From Coralliovum pocilloporae (GTDB taxonomy: Bacteria; Pseudomonadota; Alphaproteobacteria; Rhizobiales; Cohaesibacteraceae): a stretch of DNA of 64,000 nt. The DNA is taken from NCBI RefSeq assembly GCF_030845175.1, contig NZ_CP132542.1, forward strand, positions 248,001 through 312,000, read 5' to 3'. The first letter of the stretch is position 1. Every line of letters starts with the position of its first letter. Below are positions 7,733 through 17,121 of this stretch, piece after piece. Below the pieces are notes generated by a model. The model was not told where the DNA came from. It made no database searches and saw nothing but the letters and a program-made list of their open reading frames with translations. A program made the position numbers and the translations under genes.

Positions 7733-8224
7733 ATGACAAAGACAAGCATCACCTTCACCGTCAACGGACAGGAAACAACGGTCGAAGCAGAACCTCGCGA
7801 GCTCCTGATTCACGTACTCAGGGAGCAACTGGAAATCACCGGCCCACATATCGGCTGCGAGACGTCACACTGCGGGGCCTGCACCATCGATATAGATGGA
7901 AAGTCAGTCAAATCCTGCACGCTTTTCGCAGTTCAGGCAGACGGAGCCAACCTCACCACAATCGAAGGAATCGGCAACCCGGATTCCCTGCATGTTCTCC
8001 AGATCATGTTTCGTGAGCATCACGGTCTGCAATGCGGCTTCTGCACCCCCGGGATGATCACCCGTGCCTATCGGTTCCTGCAGGAAAACCCGGACCCGAC
8101 AGAAGAAGAAGTAAGGTTCGGTATGGCTGGCAATCTCTGCCGCTGCACAGGTTACCAGAACATCGTCAAAGCCATTATGGCAGCAGCCGCTGAGCTGAAT
8201 GCCGCACAGGAGGCAGCAGAATGA
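7733..8224 (+). CDS. coxS: Aerobic carbon monoxide dehydrogenase, [2Fe-2S] small subunit
   Basis: The 163-residue subunit carries two [2Fe-2S] clusters. Cys42, Cys47, Cys50 and Cys62 form the plant-ferredoxin-like site ([10 protein letters not shown]), and Cys101, Cys104, Cys136 and Cys138 form the second (CGFC and CRC). They relay electrons from the Mo-Cu centre in CoxL to FAD in CoxM. The start was chosen at the ATG at 7733, 10 bp after GGGAG; an upstream extension in the same frame lies inside coxM and is not credible. The stop overlaps the coxL start (ATGA), which points to translational coupling. Confidence 0.97.
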   Translation: MTKTSITFTVNGQETTVEAEPRELLIHVLREQLEITGPHIGCETSHCGACTIDIDGKSVKSCTLFAVQADGANLTTIEGIGNPDSLHVLQIMFREHHGLQCGFCTPGMITRAYRFLQENPDPTEEEVRFGMAGNLCRCTGYQNIVKAIMAAAAELNAAQEAAE

Positions 8225-10641
8225 ACGAGATGTCCCCTCCGAAAGAAGAACGCGCCTCCGCCCTCAAAGGCATTGGCTGTTCCCGTCGCCGCGTTGAAGA
8301 CGCCCGCTTTACCCAGGGCAAGGGCAACTATGTAGATGACGTCAAACTGCCCGGCATGCTGTTTGGGGACTTCATCCGCTCCCCTTACGCCCACGCACGC
8401 GTCAAATCCATCAATACGGACGCAGCCATGGCCCTCCCAGGTGTTGTGGCCGTGCTGACGGCAAAAGACCTTGAGCCGCTTAACCTGCACTGGATGCCCA
8501 CCCTGGCTGGTGACAAGCAGATGGTTCTGGCCGATGGAAAGGTTCTGTTCCAGGGCCAGGAAGTGGCCTTTGTTATTGCTGAAGACCGCTACATCGCAGC
8601 GGACGCAGCCGATCTTGTGGAAGTGGATTACGAAGAACTGCCCGTTCTCACCGATCCGTTTCAGGCGGAGGTCGAAGATGCACCAATCCTTCGCGAAGAC
8701 ATTGCAGACGAGACATCCGGAGCCCATGGCCCTCGCCGTCACCCCAATCACATCTTTACCTGGGAACAGGGTGACGCCGAGGCAACGGAATCTGTTCTCA
8801 GCAGTGCTGATGTGGTGGCCGAAGAAATGGTTTATTACCATCGCACCCATCCATGCCCGCTTGAGACCTGCGGCTGCGTCGCTTCCATGGATAAGGTCAA
8901 TGGCAAACTGACCGTATGGGGAACCTTCCAGGCCCCGCATGTGGTGCGCACCGTTGCAGCTCTCCTGTCCGGCATTGCCGAGCACAATATCCGCGTGATT
9001 TCTCCTGACATCGGTGGCGGGTTCGGCAACAAGGTTGGCGTCTATCCCGGCTATGTCTGCTCCATCGTCGCCTCCATCGTGACCGGCAAGCCGGTCAAGT
9101 GGATTGAGGACCGGATGGAAAACCTGATGGCCACAGCCTTTGCCCGCGATTACTGGATGAAGGGCAAGATTGCAGCCACACAGGACGGTAAAATCACGGG
9201 CCTCTGGTGTCACGTCACCGCCGACCATGGTGCCTTTGACGCCTGCGCTGATCCATCAAAATTCCCGGCCGGATTCTTCAATATCTGCACAGGCTCCTAC
9301 GATATCCCAACAGCATATCTGGCTGTAGACGGGATCTACACCAACAAGGCCCCGGGTGGCGTCGCCTATCGCTGCTCCTTCCGTGTGACGGAAGCCGCCT
9401 ATTTCATTGAGCGGATGATCGAGGTCCTGGCCATCAAGCTCAACATGGATGCCGCTGAACTCAGGGCCAGGAACTTCATCCGCAAGGAGCAGTTCCCCTA
9501 TCACTCGGCGCTCGGCTGGGAATACGATTCAGGTGATTATCACACTGCCTGGGACAAGGCCCTTGAGAGCGTCAACTACAAGGGGCTGCGTCAGGAGCAG
9601 GCTGATCGTGTTGAAGCCTTCAGACGTGGAGAAACCCGTAAGCTGATGGGCATCGGCCTGACATTCTTCACAGAGATTGTCGGCGCGGGACCTGTCAAGA
9701 ACTGCGACATCCTCGGCATGGGCATGTTCGACTCCTGCGAAATCCGTATCCATCCGACAGGGTCGGCCATCGCACGGCTGGGCACAATCTCGCAGGGCCA
9801 GGCGCATGCCACCACCTTTGCGCAGATTCTGGCCAGTGAAATCGGCATATCCGCCGATGACATCACCATCGAGGAAGGTGATACGGATACAGCCCCTTAT
9901 GGTCTTGGCACCTATGGGTCACGCTCCACACCGGTCGCCGGTGCAGCCACAGCCATGGCAGGGCGGAAAATCCGCGCCAAGGCCCAGATGATTGCCGCCT
10001 ACCTTCTCGAAGTTCATGACGATGACGTGGAATGGGATGTGGACCGGTTTGTGGTCAAAGGCGAGCCCGACCGCTTCAAGACCATGAAGGACATCGCCTA
10101 TGCGGCCTATAACCAGCCCATTCCAGGCGTGGAACCTGGCCTTGAGGCGGTCAGTTATTATGACCCGCCCAACATGACCTATCCGTTCGGGGCCTATATC
10201 TGCGTGCTCGATATCGATGTGGACACAGGTGAAGCGGATATCCGGCAGTTCTACGCTCTGGATGACTGTGGCACCCGGATCAATCCAATGGTCATTGAAG
10301 GCCAGGTGCATGGCGGTCTGACAGAAGCCCTGGCAATCGCCATGGGTCAGGAGATCGCCTATGACGAGATCGGCAATGTGAAGACCGGCACCTTTATGGA
10401 CTTCTTCATTCCAACGGCCTGGGAGACACCCAACTACATTACCGACCATACGGAAACCCCGAGCCCGCACCACCCGATTGGCGCAAAGGGTGTGGGAGAA
10501 AGTCCGAATGTCGGTGGTGTCCCCGCCTTCTCAAACGCAGTGAATGATGCCTTCCGGGCGTTCGGGCATGTGCATGCACATATGCCACACGATCACTGGC
10601 GTATCTGGTCGATTGCACGCGATCTTGGCCTCCACGACTGA
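8221..10641 (+). CDS. coxL: Aerobic carbon monoxide dehydrogenase, molybdopterin large subunit (form I)
   Basis: The 806-residue catalytic subunit oxidises CO with water to CO2 at a Mo-S-Cu centre bound to molybdopterin cytosine dinucleotide. The form I signature AYRCSFR is at 382-388, with the copper-ligand Cys at 385. Gln237 (in WGTFQAPH) and Glu760 (in [10 protein letters not shown]) occupy the places of Gln240, Cys388 and Glu763 of the Oligotropha carboxidovorans enzyme with a constant offset of three. Form II relatives have AYRGAGR instead, so this is a true CO dehydrogenase by motif. Length is normal (about 809). The enzyme acts as an (LMS)2 complex on the cytoplasmic side of the inner membrane. 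Confidence 0.98.
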   Translation: MNEMSPPKEERASALKGIGCSRRRVEDARFTQGKGNYVDDVKLPGMLFGDFIRSPYAHARVKSINTDAAMALPGVVAVLTAKDLEPLNLHWMPTLAGDKQMVLADGKVLFQGQEVAFVIAEDRYIAADAADLVEVDYEELPVLTDPFQAEVEDAPILREDIADETSGAHGPRRHPNHIFTWEQGDAEATESVLSSADVVAEEMVYYHRTHPCPLETCGCVASMDKVNGKLTVWGTFQAPHVVRTVAALLSGIAEHNIRVISPDIGGGFGNKVGVYPGYVCSIVASIVTGKPVKWIEDRMENLMATAFARDYWMKGKIAATQDGKITGLWCHVTADHGAFDACADPSKFPAGFFNICTGSYDIPTAYLAVDGIYTNKAPGGVAYRCSFRVTEAAYFIERMIEVLAIKLNMDAAELRARNFIRKEQFPYHSALGWEYDSGDYHTAWDKALESVNYKGLRQEQADRVEAFRRGETRKLMGIGLTFFTEIVGAGPVKNCDILGMGMFDSCEIRIHPTGSAIARLGTISQGQAHATTFAQILASEIGISADDITIEEGDTDTAPYGLGTYGSRSTPVAGAATAMAGRKIRAKAQMIAAYLLEVHDDDVEWDVDRFVVKGEPDRFKTMKDIAYAAYNQPIPGVEPGLEAVSYYDPPNMTYPFGAYICVLDIDVDTGEADIRQFYALDDCGTRINPMVIEGQVHGGLTEALAIAMGQEIAYDEIGNVKTGTFMDFFIPTAWETPNYITDHTETPSPHHPIGAKGVGESPNVGGVPAFSNAVNDAFRAFGHVHAHMPHDHWRIWSIARDLGLHD

Positions 10642-10700
10642 GATTGATGATGCACAGGCCGGGTGGGCCCCCAACCCGCCCGGCCAACAAGGACAAGCGC

Positions 10701-11576
10701 ATGACCTGGACACAATTGCAATCGGACCTCGCAGAGACCGGCTATATTGCCTCTGATGATCTGGCTATGGCTCTGTTCCTGGCCATTCGCCTTGAACGTC
10801 CGCTTCTGCTGGAAGGGGCCGCGGGTGTTGGCAAGACACAGATTGCCAAGACACTCTCGGAGCTCTACGAAACCAAACTGATCCGCTTGCAATGCTATGA
10901 AGGCCTGGACGCAGCTTCGGCAATTTATGAATGGAACTACCAGCGCCAGCTCCTGTCCATTCGGGCTGCGGCAGAGACAGAAAGCTCTGCTGATGAGATA
11001 GAAGATCGCATCTTCTCGGAAAAATATCTCCTCGCCCGGCCGCTGCTGGAAGCGATCCGGCAGAGCGAACGTCCAGTTCTGCTGATTGACGAGATTGACC
11101 GGGCGGATGAAGAATTTGAAGCCTATCTGCTGGAAATTCTGTCGGACTTCCAGATCTCCATACCTGAACTTGGCACAATAAAAGCCAAAACAACACCGAT
11201 TGTCATTCTGACAGCCAACGGAACCCGTGATCTGTCAGATGCCCTGAGGCGTCGCTGTCTCTATTCCTTTGTCGACTACCCGGACCGCAAAACAGAGCTG
11301 TCCATTCTGCAAAAGCGCCATCCACATCTTGATCAGGAACTGGCTCGGCAAATCATCGGTTTCGTTCAGGACCTGAGAAAAGAAGACCTTGAGAAGAAAC
11401 CCGGCATTGCTGAAACCCTGGACTGGGCTGCCGCCCTTGCTGGCCTCGGGGTCAATGACCTGACAGAAGACCCGGTACAGCTTCAGGCCTCACTTGTCTG
11501 CCTGCTGAAGACAGAGGCAGACAGTCTCGCCGTGCCCACGGAAGTCGCCCAAAGACTGGCCGGGCGGGCCGCATAA
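10701..11576 (+). CDS. coxD: CoxD, MoxR-like AAA+ ATPase for CODH maturation
   Basis: A 291-residue AAA+ protein with Walker A GAAGVGKT (39-46), Walker B VLLIDEID (126-133), a sensor 1 region ILTANGTRDLSDALRRR and an arginine-finger-like RRR. In O. carboxidovorans CoxD is a membrane-linked ATPase needed to build the [CuSMoO2] centre by sulfuration and copper insertion. It pairs with the VWA protein CoxE downstream, whose start overlaps its stop. The ATG at 10701 with AGGA 8 bp upstream is preferred over a TTG at 10644, which only adds a proline- and glycine-rich extension. Confidence 0.95.
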   Translation: MTWTQLQSDLAETGYIASDDLAMALFLAIRLERPLLLEGAAGVGKTQIAKTLSELYETKLIRLQCYEGLDAASAIYEWNYQRQLLSIRAAAETESSADEIEDRIFSEKYLLARPLLEAIRQSERPVLLIDEIDRADEEFEAYLLEILSDFQISIPELGTIKAKTTPIVILTANGTRDLSDALRRRCLYSFVDYPDRKTELSILQKRHPHLDQELARQIIGFVQDLRKEDLEKKPGIAETLDWAAALAGLGVNDLTEDPVQLQASLVCLLKTEADSLAVPTEVAQRLAGRAA

Positions 11577-12763
11577 TGATTACCCGCTTTCCAGAACGAG
11601 CCGATGGTCCGGCTGACCGATTATCAGATTTCATGGCGCATCTTCGCGGCAACGGCTTTGAAGTCGGGTTACAGGAAGTGGCGCTTTCCCTCCATGGTCT
11701 GCCGGAATTGACATGCAGCAGCACTGATATGGTCAAAACAGGCCTGAAGGCTATCTGCTGCGGAAATTCCGACGAATTCAATCGCTTCGACGATCTGTTT
11801 GACGCCTATTGGCGCAGACGGGGAACCACCAGAGTTGAACACAAGCCCACGCCTCCTCGACCTTCAAAACCATCAGAACACCCCGCTCTCAAGTCCTGGG
11901 CAGATAATGCGAAAGACCAGCAAAGCGGCATAGCTTATGAAGCGGACACGAGCACGGACAGTGACAGTCAGGAAGACACCTCCAACGCAACAGGAAAGCT
12001 GATCGCGGCCAAACAGCAGAGCAAGATGACAGCAGATCTCCGTAAGCTTGTCACACCTGAAGACATGGCAGAGGCTGAAGACATCGCAGAGGATTTTGCC
12101 AGACAGTGCCGCTATCGCCGCTCGCGCCGCACAAAAATCAGCCAACATGGCCATCAGGCAGATCTGAGGCGAACGATCCGTGCGAGCCTCGCTTCGGGCG
12201 GCGAGCCTGTTCATCTGTTCCGAAAGACACACAAGAACAAACCATCACACCTGGTGGTTCTGCTTGATGCATCAGGATCCATGACCGGTTATGCGCGGGT
12301 ATTCCTGGCTTTTCTCAAAGGTCTCATCGGAGCCGATCAACGGGCTGACGCCTATCTGTTTCATACGCGCCTGATCAGGATCAGTGATGCCCTGCGGGAC
12401 AAGGACAGCCTGCGAGCGATCAACCGCCTCTCCCTCATGGCTGAAGGGTTTGGCAGTGGAACCCGTATCGGCCACAGCCTTCATCAGTTCAACACGGGCT
12501 ATGCCAGCCGGATGGTCAATGGCCGGTCAACCGTTCTCATCGTCTCGGACGGTTACGATACCGGCGCCCCGGAGCAGATTGGTCAGAACCTCAAACGGCT
12601 GAAGAAACGTGGTTGCCGTATCATCTGGGTCAATCCGCTCCAGAGCTGGAAAGATAGCGATGTCATCACGCGTGGCATCGAAGCAGCACGCCCCTATCTC
12701 CATCACCTGTCTCCCGCCGCCACCCTGCAGGATCTCGCCACACTCGGGCGGGACCTCACATGA
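11576..12763 (+). CDS. coxE: CoxE, VWA-domain protein for CODH maturation
   Basis: The 395-residue protein belongs to the CoxE family. An N-terminal helical region is followed by a low-complexity charged stretch (about 80-170) and a von Willebrand factor A domain (about 220-395) with an intact MIDAS motif DASGSM (231-236) and a later GTRIG. MoxR-type ATPases such as CoxD act together with VWA partners on metallo-enzyme assembly, and gene order supports the pair. Start and stop overlap the neighbouring genes by one and four bases, so the coxD-E-F block is tightly coupled. Confidence 0.94.
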   Translation: MITRFPERADGPADRLSDFMAHLRGNGFEVGLQEVALSLHGLPELTCSSTDMVKTGLKAICCGNSDEFNRFDDLFDAYWRRRGTTRVEHKPTPPRPSKPSEHPALKSWADNAKDQQSGIAYEADTSTDSDSQEDTSNATGKLIAAKQQSKMTADLRKLVTPEDMAEAEDIAEDFARQCRYRRSRRTKISQHGHQADLRRTIRASLASGGEPVHLFRKTHKNKPSHLVVLLDASGSMTGYARVFLAFLKGLIGADQRADAYLFHTRLIRISDALRDKDSLRAINRLSLMAEGFGSGTRIGHSLHQFNTGYASRMVNGRSTVLIVSDGYDTGAPEQIGQNLKRLKKRGCRIIWVNPLQSWKDSDVITRGIEAARPYLHHLSPAATLQDLATLGRDLT

Positions 12764-13611
12764 CAATGAAAGAGGATCCGATGTCAGCACCAATCGATAT
12801 TCTCGACCATATCTCCGATCTGAAAGCGGCAGGTGAAACCTTTGCTGTTGCAACGGTCATCCGAACAGTTTCCGTAACAGCAGCAAAAGCCGGAGCAAAA
12901 GCGGTCATCCGTGCCGACGGGCATATATCAGGTGGCTGGATTGGTGGTGGCTGTGCAAAAGGTGCAGTCGTCAAGGCTGCAAAAGAAATTCTCAAGAGCG
13001 GCACGCCCCGCGTTATCGCGCTCCAACCCGAGGATCTGCTGAAAGAACAGGGTGTTGTAACCGGCGAGGAACAGGACGGAATCCATTACGCTCGCAACAT
13101 GTGCCCAAGTCAGGGCAGCATGGATATCTTTATAGAGCCTGTTCTGCCACGCCCTGCCCTTTTCATTTATGGAGCCAGCCCCGTGGCCGTGGCTCTGAAC
13201 ACTCTGGCTCGTTCTATGGGTTTTGACTGCATCGTCTGCGCTCCTGCAGATCTGCATGCAGGCTTCGATATGATGAACCAGCCTGTCGATGGCTTTGCCA
13301 TTGAAGGTCGCTTTCGGGCCGATGCCTTTGCCATCATCTCCACCCAGGGAAATGGCGATGCCCTCGCCCTCAAGGAGGCGCTTGCGTATCCCTGGCAGCA
13401 CATCGCCTTCGTCGGGAGCAGCAAGAAGATGGCAGCTCTTCGAGACAAGCTGAGCGCCGACGGAGTTGCCGCATCCGCACTGGATCAGGTCAGAGCCCCG
13501 GCCGGTCTCGACCTTGGCGCCATCACACCAGAGGAAATCGCCCTGTCGATCCTCGCCGAGATCACCAGGGTACGCCGCCGGGGCATCAAACATGGCGGAG
13601 AAGTACAATGA
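12760..13611 (+). CDS. coxF: CoxF, XdhC-family CODH maturation factor
   Basis: A 283-residue protein of the XdhC/CoxI superfamily. The N-terminal XdhC motif is GGWIGGGCAKGAV (about 58-70). The middle has CPSQGSMDIFIEPVLP with a conserved cysteine, followed by a Rossmann-like NAD-binding half (LFIYGASPVAVALNTLA). XdhC proteins bind molybdenum cofactor, protect it and present it for sulfuration before insertion; CoxF is proposed to do the same for CoxL. The ATG at 12760 overlaps the coxE stop (ATGA). An ATG at 12781 has AGAGGA just before it and would give 276 residues. Its stop overlaps the start of a 56-residue ORF. Confidence 0.92.
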   Translation: MTMKEDPMSAPIDILDHISDLKAAGETFAVATVIRTVSVTAAKAGAKAVIRADGHISGGWIGGGCAKGAVVKAAKEILKSGTPRVIALQPEDLLKEQGVVTGEEQDGIHYARNMCPSQGSMDIFIEPVLPRPALFIYGASPVAVALNTLARSMGFDCIVCAPADLHAGFDMMNQPVDGFAIEGRFRADAFAIISTQGNGDALALKEALAYPWQHIAFVGSSKKMAALRDKLSADGVAASALDQVRAPAGLDLGAITPEEIALSILAEITRVRRRGIKHGGEVQ

Positions 13612-13778
13612 TCTTCCGTCTGTTTCTTACACTCTTCAGCAAACCAGGGGGCGAGGCACCACTCCCTGCCGTCAGCCCGGGCGGATCAGATGAAACAGCC
13701 CCAGGCACGGATACTGCTGAAACATCCAGACAATCCCTCAAAACACATGCTCTGCTCGCACGCTCGTGCTGCGGATAA
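13608..13778 (+). CDS. Unnamed 56-residue ORF between coxF and coxG
   Basis: The ATG at 13608 overlaps the coxF stop as ATGA, and the stop TAA at 13776-13778 lies directly before the coxG Shine-Dalgarno (AGGAG at 13780-13784). The peptide begins with a short hydrophobic, amphipathic stretch (MIFRLFLTLFSK), goes through a Gly/Pro/Thr/Asp-rich and probably unfolded middle, and ends LARSCCG with two adjacent cysteines. I do not recognise a family. The tight fit between two cox genes on the same strand argues that it is translated, at least as a coupling peptide that carries ribosomes to coxG. It could also be a small membrane-anchored or metal-handling factor. Short length and skewed composition limit certainty. 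Confidence 0.5.
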   Translation: MIFRLFLTLFSKPGGEAPLPAVSPGGSDETAPGTDTAETSRQSLKTHALLARSCCG

Positions 13779-13792
13779 CAGGAGAAAACTGA

Positions 13793-14404
13793 ATGGATCT
13801 GAAGGACGATGTCGATATTCCGGCACCGAAAGCCGCTGTCTACGCAGCTCTGAATGACCCGGAGATACTGAAGCAGTGTATCCCTGGTTGTGAGGAACTG
13901 ATCAAGCATTCTGACACCGAGCTGGAGGCAAAGGTCTCACTCAAGATTGGACCGGTCAAAGCAAAGTTCACCGGCAATGTCACACTGGACACGAGTGGTG
14001 CTCCGGATAATTTTTCTCTCACGGGCGAAGGAAGCGGCGGCGCTGCAGGCTTTGCCAAAGGTAAGGCCGACGTCACTCTTGAAGAGACTGCGGATGGCAC
14101 TCGCCTGAGCTACAATGCCCATGCCGATATGGGCGGCAAAATTGCCCAGCTCGGCAGCAGGCTGATTGATTCAACAGCCAAAAAACTCGCCGGACAATTC
14201 TTCAACAAGTTTGCTGAAACCGTTGCAACGGCCCAGGGTGCACCAGACTCAGAGGCTGAGAACCAGTCCGAACTGGGAACGTCATCCGCCAGCGCAGCCC
14301 AACAGGCATCGCAGGAAGGGGCTGATGGTTCATCATCCGGCACACTGACCTACGTACTGATCGGTGTTGCCATTCTGATTGGCGCTTACGCGCTGTTTGG
14401 CTAA
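13793..14404 (+). CDS. coxG: CoxG, membrane-anchored SRPBCC protein
   Basis: The 203-residue protein has an N-terminal SRPBCC (START-like) domain (about 1-145) with the CoxG pattern IPAPKAAVYAALNDPEIL and CIPGCEEL. A Ser/Ala/Glu/Gln-rich linker (about 148-182) leads to one C-terminal membrane helix (TYVLIGVAILIGAYALF). CoxG tethers CO dehydrogenase to the inner membrane, and related CoxG proteins have been shown to bind menaquinone and shuttle electrons to the chain in a Mo-Cu hydrogenase/CODH setting. It is the last gene of the cluster and is followed by a terminator at once. Confidence 0.95.
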   Translation: MDLKDDVDIPAPKAAVYAALNDPEILKQCIPGCEELIKHSDTELEAKVSLKIGPVKAKFTGNVTLDTSGAPDNFSLTGEGSGGAAGFAKGKADVTLEETADGTRLSYNAHADMGGKIAQLGSRLIDSTAKKLAGQFFNKFAETVATAQGAPDSEAENQSELGTSSASAAQQASQEGADGSSSGTLTYVLIGVAILIGAYALFG

Positions 14405-14409
14405 AAAAA

Positions 14410-14433
14410 GCCCCGGCTTATGAAAGCCGGGGC
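14410..14433. terminator. Bidirectional terminator between coxG and pccA
   Basis: The stem GCCCCGGCTT/AAGCCGGGGC with loop ATGA is flanked by an A run on the left and CTTTATAT on the right, so it can stop the convergent coxG and pccA transcripts. Confidence 0.88.
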
Positions 14434-14458
14434 CTTTATATGCATAACAGTCTTATGC

Positions 14459-16474
14459 TTATTCGAATTCCATGATCACCGCATCAACGGCAAGGCTGTC
14501 ACCTGGCCCGGCATTGATCTTGGAGACCACAGTATCCCTCTCAGCTCTCAGCACGTTTTCCATTTTCATGGCCTCCACCGTACAGAGTGCTTCACCAGCC
14601 TTCACCGCCTGTCCTTCTTCCACATTAATGGACACAACGAGACCCGGCATTGGGCACAGCAGGAATTTGGATGTGTCCGGTGCTTCCTTCACCGGCATAA
14701 GCGCATCCAGTTCAGCGACCCGGCGCGGCATGGCACGAGCCACCACCGTCACGCCCTGCCAGGACAACTCATAGCCGTTCAGAACCGGGCGGACCTGCAC
14801 CGTGCACGAGGTCTCCCCAATACTGCCAAGCCAGAGATAATCACCCGGGACATATTCGGAATAGACACCCACCGGCTCTTCCGCATCACCAACACGGACA
14901 GCCAGTTCCAGCGGGATAGAGACAAAACCGCCCTCAATTGCCAGCGGGATCTGCTCACCATCAAGCGACACAACCCAGTCCTGCCGGAGATGGCCGCCAT
15001 GGGGCCGCAGGCGATCCTGATGATTGTCAAGACGGTCAGACCGGTGAAGTTCCATGGTCAGAGCTGCAATAGCGAGAACCTGGCGCGCTTCGTCCGTCAT
15101 CTCCACGCCTTCAAAGCCGTCGGGATATTCCTGCGCGATGAAAGCTGTCGAAATATTGCCGGACTGCCAGCGTGGATGATTCATCAGCGCAGACAGGAAC
15201 GGAATATTGTGCTGGATGCCATCAACCACGAAGGAATCAAGCGCTTCACTCATGGCCTCAATCGCTTCACTGCGGGTCGCGGCATGGGTGCAGAGCTTGG
15301 CGATCATCGGATCGTAGAACATGGAAATCTCGGCGCCATCATACACACCGGTGTCATTCCGAACCGTGATGCCATCAAACACACCCTCTTCCGGCGGGCG
15401 GTAACGGGTCAGCCGACCAATGGACGGCAGAAAGTTCCTGTACGGATCTTCCGCATAAAGACGGCTTTCAATCGCCCAGCCATTGAGTTTGATGTCATCC
15501 TGGCCAATGGTCAGTTCCTCGCCATAGGCCACCCGGATCATCTGCTCCACCAGATCGATACCGGTAATCAGCTCGGTCACCGGATGCTCCACCTGCAGGC
15601 GGGTGTTCATTTCGAGGAAATAGAAGTTCCGATCCGCATCAACGATAAACTCCACCGTACCGGCGCTGACATAGTCCACAGCCTTTGCCAGAGCCACGGA
15701 CTGCTCGCCCATGGCCCGGCGGGTTTCCTCATCAAGGAATGGCGATGGCGCTTCCTCAATAACCTTCTGGTTTCGACGCTGGATCGAACATTCTCGCTCA
15801 CCCAGATAGATGGCATTGCCATGCTTATCGGCCAGAACCTGAATTTCGATATGGCGCGGGTCAACGATGAATTTCTCAATGAAAACACGCTCGTCACCAA
15901 AGGACGAACGGGCTTCTGACTGGGCCAGCTGGAACCCTTCAGCCACTTCACTTTCCGCGTTGGCAATACGCATACCCTTGCCGCCGCCGCCAGCAGACGC
16001 CTTGATCATCACCGGATAACCAATGTCATTGGCAATCTTTACGGCTTCTTCAGGCGTATCAATAATGCCCATATAGCCGGGAACGGTGCTCACTTTGGCT
16101 TCAGCAGCAAAGCGCTTGGACTCAATCTTGTCGCCCATCGCCTCAATGGCTTTCACATTCGGCCCGATAAAGGAGATGCCTTCCTTCTGAAGCGCTTCAC
16201 AGAACGCAGCCCGCTCGGACAGAAAGCCATAGCCCGGATGCACAGCCTGAGCGCCTGTCTGTTTGCAGGCCTCAATAATCTTCTCGATCACCAGATAGGA
16301 TTCAGATGCTGCAGGCGGTCCGATATGCACGGCCTCGTCAGCCATTTCCACATGGAGCGCATCCTTATCCGCATCGGAATAGACAGCGACAGACTTGATA
16401 CCGAGTTTCCGGCAAGACTTGATCACCCGGCAAGCAATCTCGCCGCGATTGGCGATGAGAACTTTCTCAAACAT
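14459..16474 (-). CDS. pccA: Acyl-CoA carboxylase biotin-carrying alpha subunit (propionyl-CoA carboxylase)
   Basis: The 671-residue subunit has a biotin carboxylase part (1-450, with ANRGEIACRV, the ATP-binding GGGGKGMR and the active-site EMNTRLQVEHPVTE), a BT connector region and a C-terminal biotinyl domain with EAMKM, the biotin lysine being Lys637. It carboxylates biotin with bicarbonate and ATP. The nearby pccB gene encodes the matching transferase. Length and the BT domain fit alphaproteobacterial PccA better than methylcrotonyl-CoA carboxylase or AccC, but the acyl-CoA specificity is set by the beta subunit. It shares a 208-bp divergent promoter region with folB. Confidence 0.93.
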   Translation of the reverse strand: MFEKVLIANRGEIACRVIKSCRKLGIKSVAVYSDADKDALHVEMADEAVHIGPPAASESYLVIEKIIEACKQTGAQAVHPGYGFLSERAAFCEALQKEGISFIGPNVKAIEAMGDKIESKRFAAEAKVSTVPGYMGIIDTPEEAVKIANDIGYPVMIKASAGGGGKGMRIANAESEVAEGFQLAQSEARSSFGDERVFIEKFIVDPRHIEIQVLADKHGNAIYLGERECSIQRRNQKVIEEAPSPFLDEETRRAMGEQSVALAKAVDYVSAGTVEFIVDADRNFYFLEMNTRLQVEHPVTELITGIDLVEQMIRVAYGEELTIGQDDIKLNGWAIESRLYAEDPYRNFLPSIGRLTRYRPPEEGVFDGITVRNDTGVYDGAEISMFYDPMIAKLCTHAATRSEAIEAMSEALDSFVVDGIQHNIPFLSALMNHPRWQSGNISTAFIAQEYPDGFEGVEMTDEARQVLAIAALTMELHRSDRLDNHQDRLRPHGGHLRQDWVVSLDGEQIPLAIEGGFVSIPLELAVRVGDAEEPVGVYSEYVPGDYLWLGSIGETSCTVQVRPVLNGYELSWQGVTVVARAMPRRVAELDALMPVKEAPDTSKFLLCPMPGLVVSINVEEGQAVKAGEALCTVEAMKMENVLRAERDTVVSKINAGPGDSLAVDAVIMEFE

Positions 16475-16682
16475 ACGGGGTTTTCCCTTTATTGAATCCT
16501 TGCCTATCTTCTTAGGCTGCCCGGCCCTGCAGGTAAACTAAGTCGATGGACGTAGGGAGCCCTGCCAGACCTTGCATCCGGCGTGAACACACGCAAAACA
16601 TGTCGGTTTCCGGACTGGCTTCAACCGGGCAAGTAGTTTAGAGACTTATCCAAATAAAAACAGACAAACGGGATGGGCTGGC

Positions 16683-17048
16683 ATGGACAAGATCCTGATC
16701 GAAGATATGGCGTTTTATGCCTATCATGGCGTTCACGAGGAAGAAGCACGCCTTGGTCAACGGTTCCATATCGATGTGGAATGTCGACTGGATCTCTCTG
16801 AGGCCGGTCGCAGTGACGATGTTCTGAAAACCGTCAGCTATGACCGCATCGTCGCCATTGCGGCAGAAGTCACCACAGGGCAGAGATTCAATCTCATCGA
16901 AGCGCTGGCGGAAGCGATATCGGATAAACTTCTGGCCGACATCCCGAAAGTGCAGTCAGTCCGCATCAAGATCCGCAAGCCAAGCGCTCCCATCCCTGCG
17001 CCATCCGGCTATGCATCGATTGAGATTGAACGGTCTCGATCAGAGTAA
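16683..17048 (+). CDS. folB: Dihydroneopterin aldolase FolB
   Basis: The 121-residue enzyme splits 7,8-dihydroneopterin to 6-hydroxymethyl-dihydropterin and glycolaldehyde in folate synthesis. The family start DKILIEDMAFYAYHGVHEEE contains the catalytic glutamate, and the C-terminal RIKIRKPSAPIP contains the catalytic lysine. It is normal in length for an octameric FolB. It stands alone on the + strand between pccA and pccB, without folP or folK, and ends in a terminator shared with convergent pccB. Confidence 0.95.
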   Translation: MDKILIEDMAFYAYHGVHEEEARLGQRFHIDVECRLDLSEAGRSDDVLKTVSYDRIVAIAAEVTTGQRFNLIEALAEAISDKLLADIPKVQSVRIKIRKPSAPIPAPSGYASIEIERSRSE

Positions 17049-17071
17049 GCAGACCATCTTCCAAGATATGA

Positions 17072-17097
17072 AAAAGGGCCCAAAAACGGGCCCTTTT
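17072..17097. terminator. Bidirectional terminator between folB and pccB
   Basis: A perfect stem AAAAGGGCCC/GGGCCCTTTT with a 6-nt loop separates two convergent genes. Confidence 0.9.
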
Positions 17098-17121
17098 CCT
17101 GTTGTGTTCAGCATATCCTGC

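Noticed and set aside
8152..9228. 358-codon - strand ORF opposite coxL
   Set aside because: An antisense shadow of coxL, whose motifs are all intact on the + strand.
8221..10641. CoxL as a form II xanthine-oxidase-like protein
   Set aside because: The active-site loop is AYRCSFR with the copper-binding cysteine, not AYRGAGR, and the other catalytic residues align with the true CO dehydrogenase.
14420..15919. 499-codon + strand ORF opposite pccA
   Set aside because: An antisense frame of pccA that starts inside the terminator after coxG; not a family I recognise.
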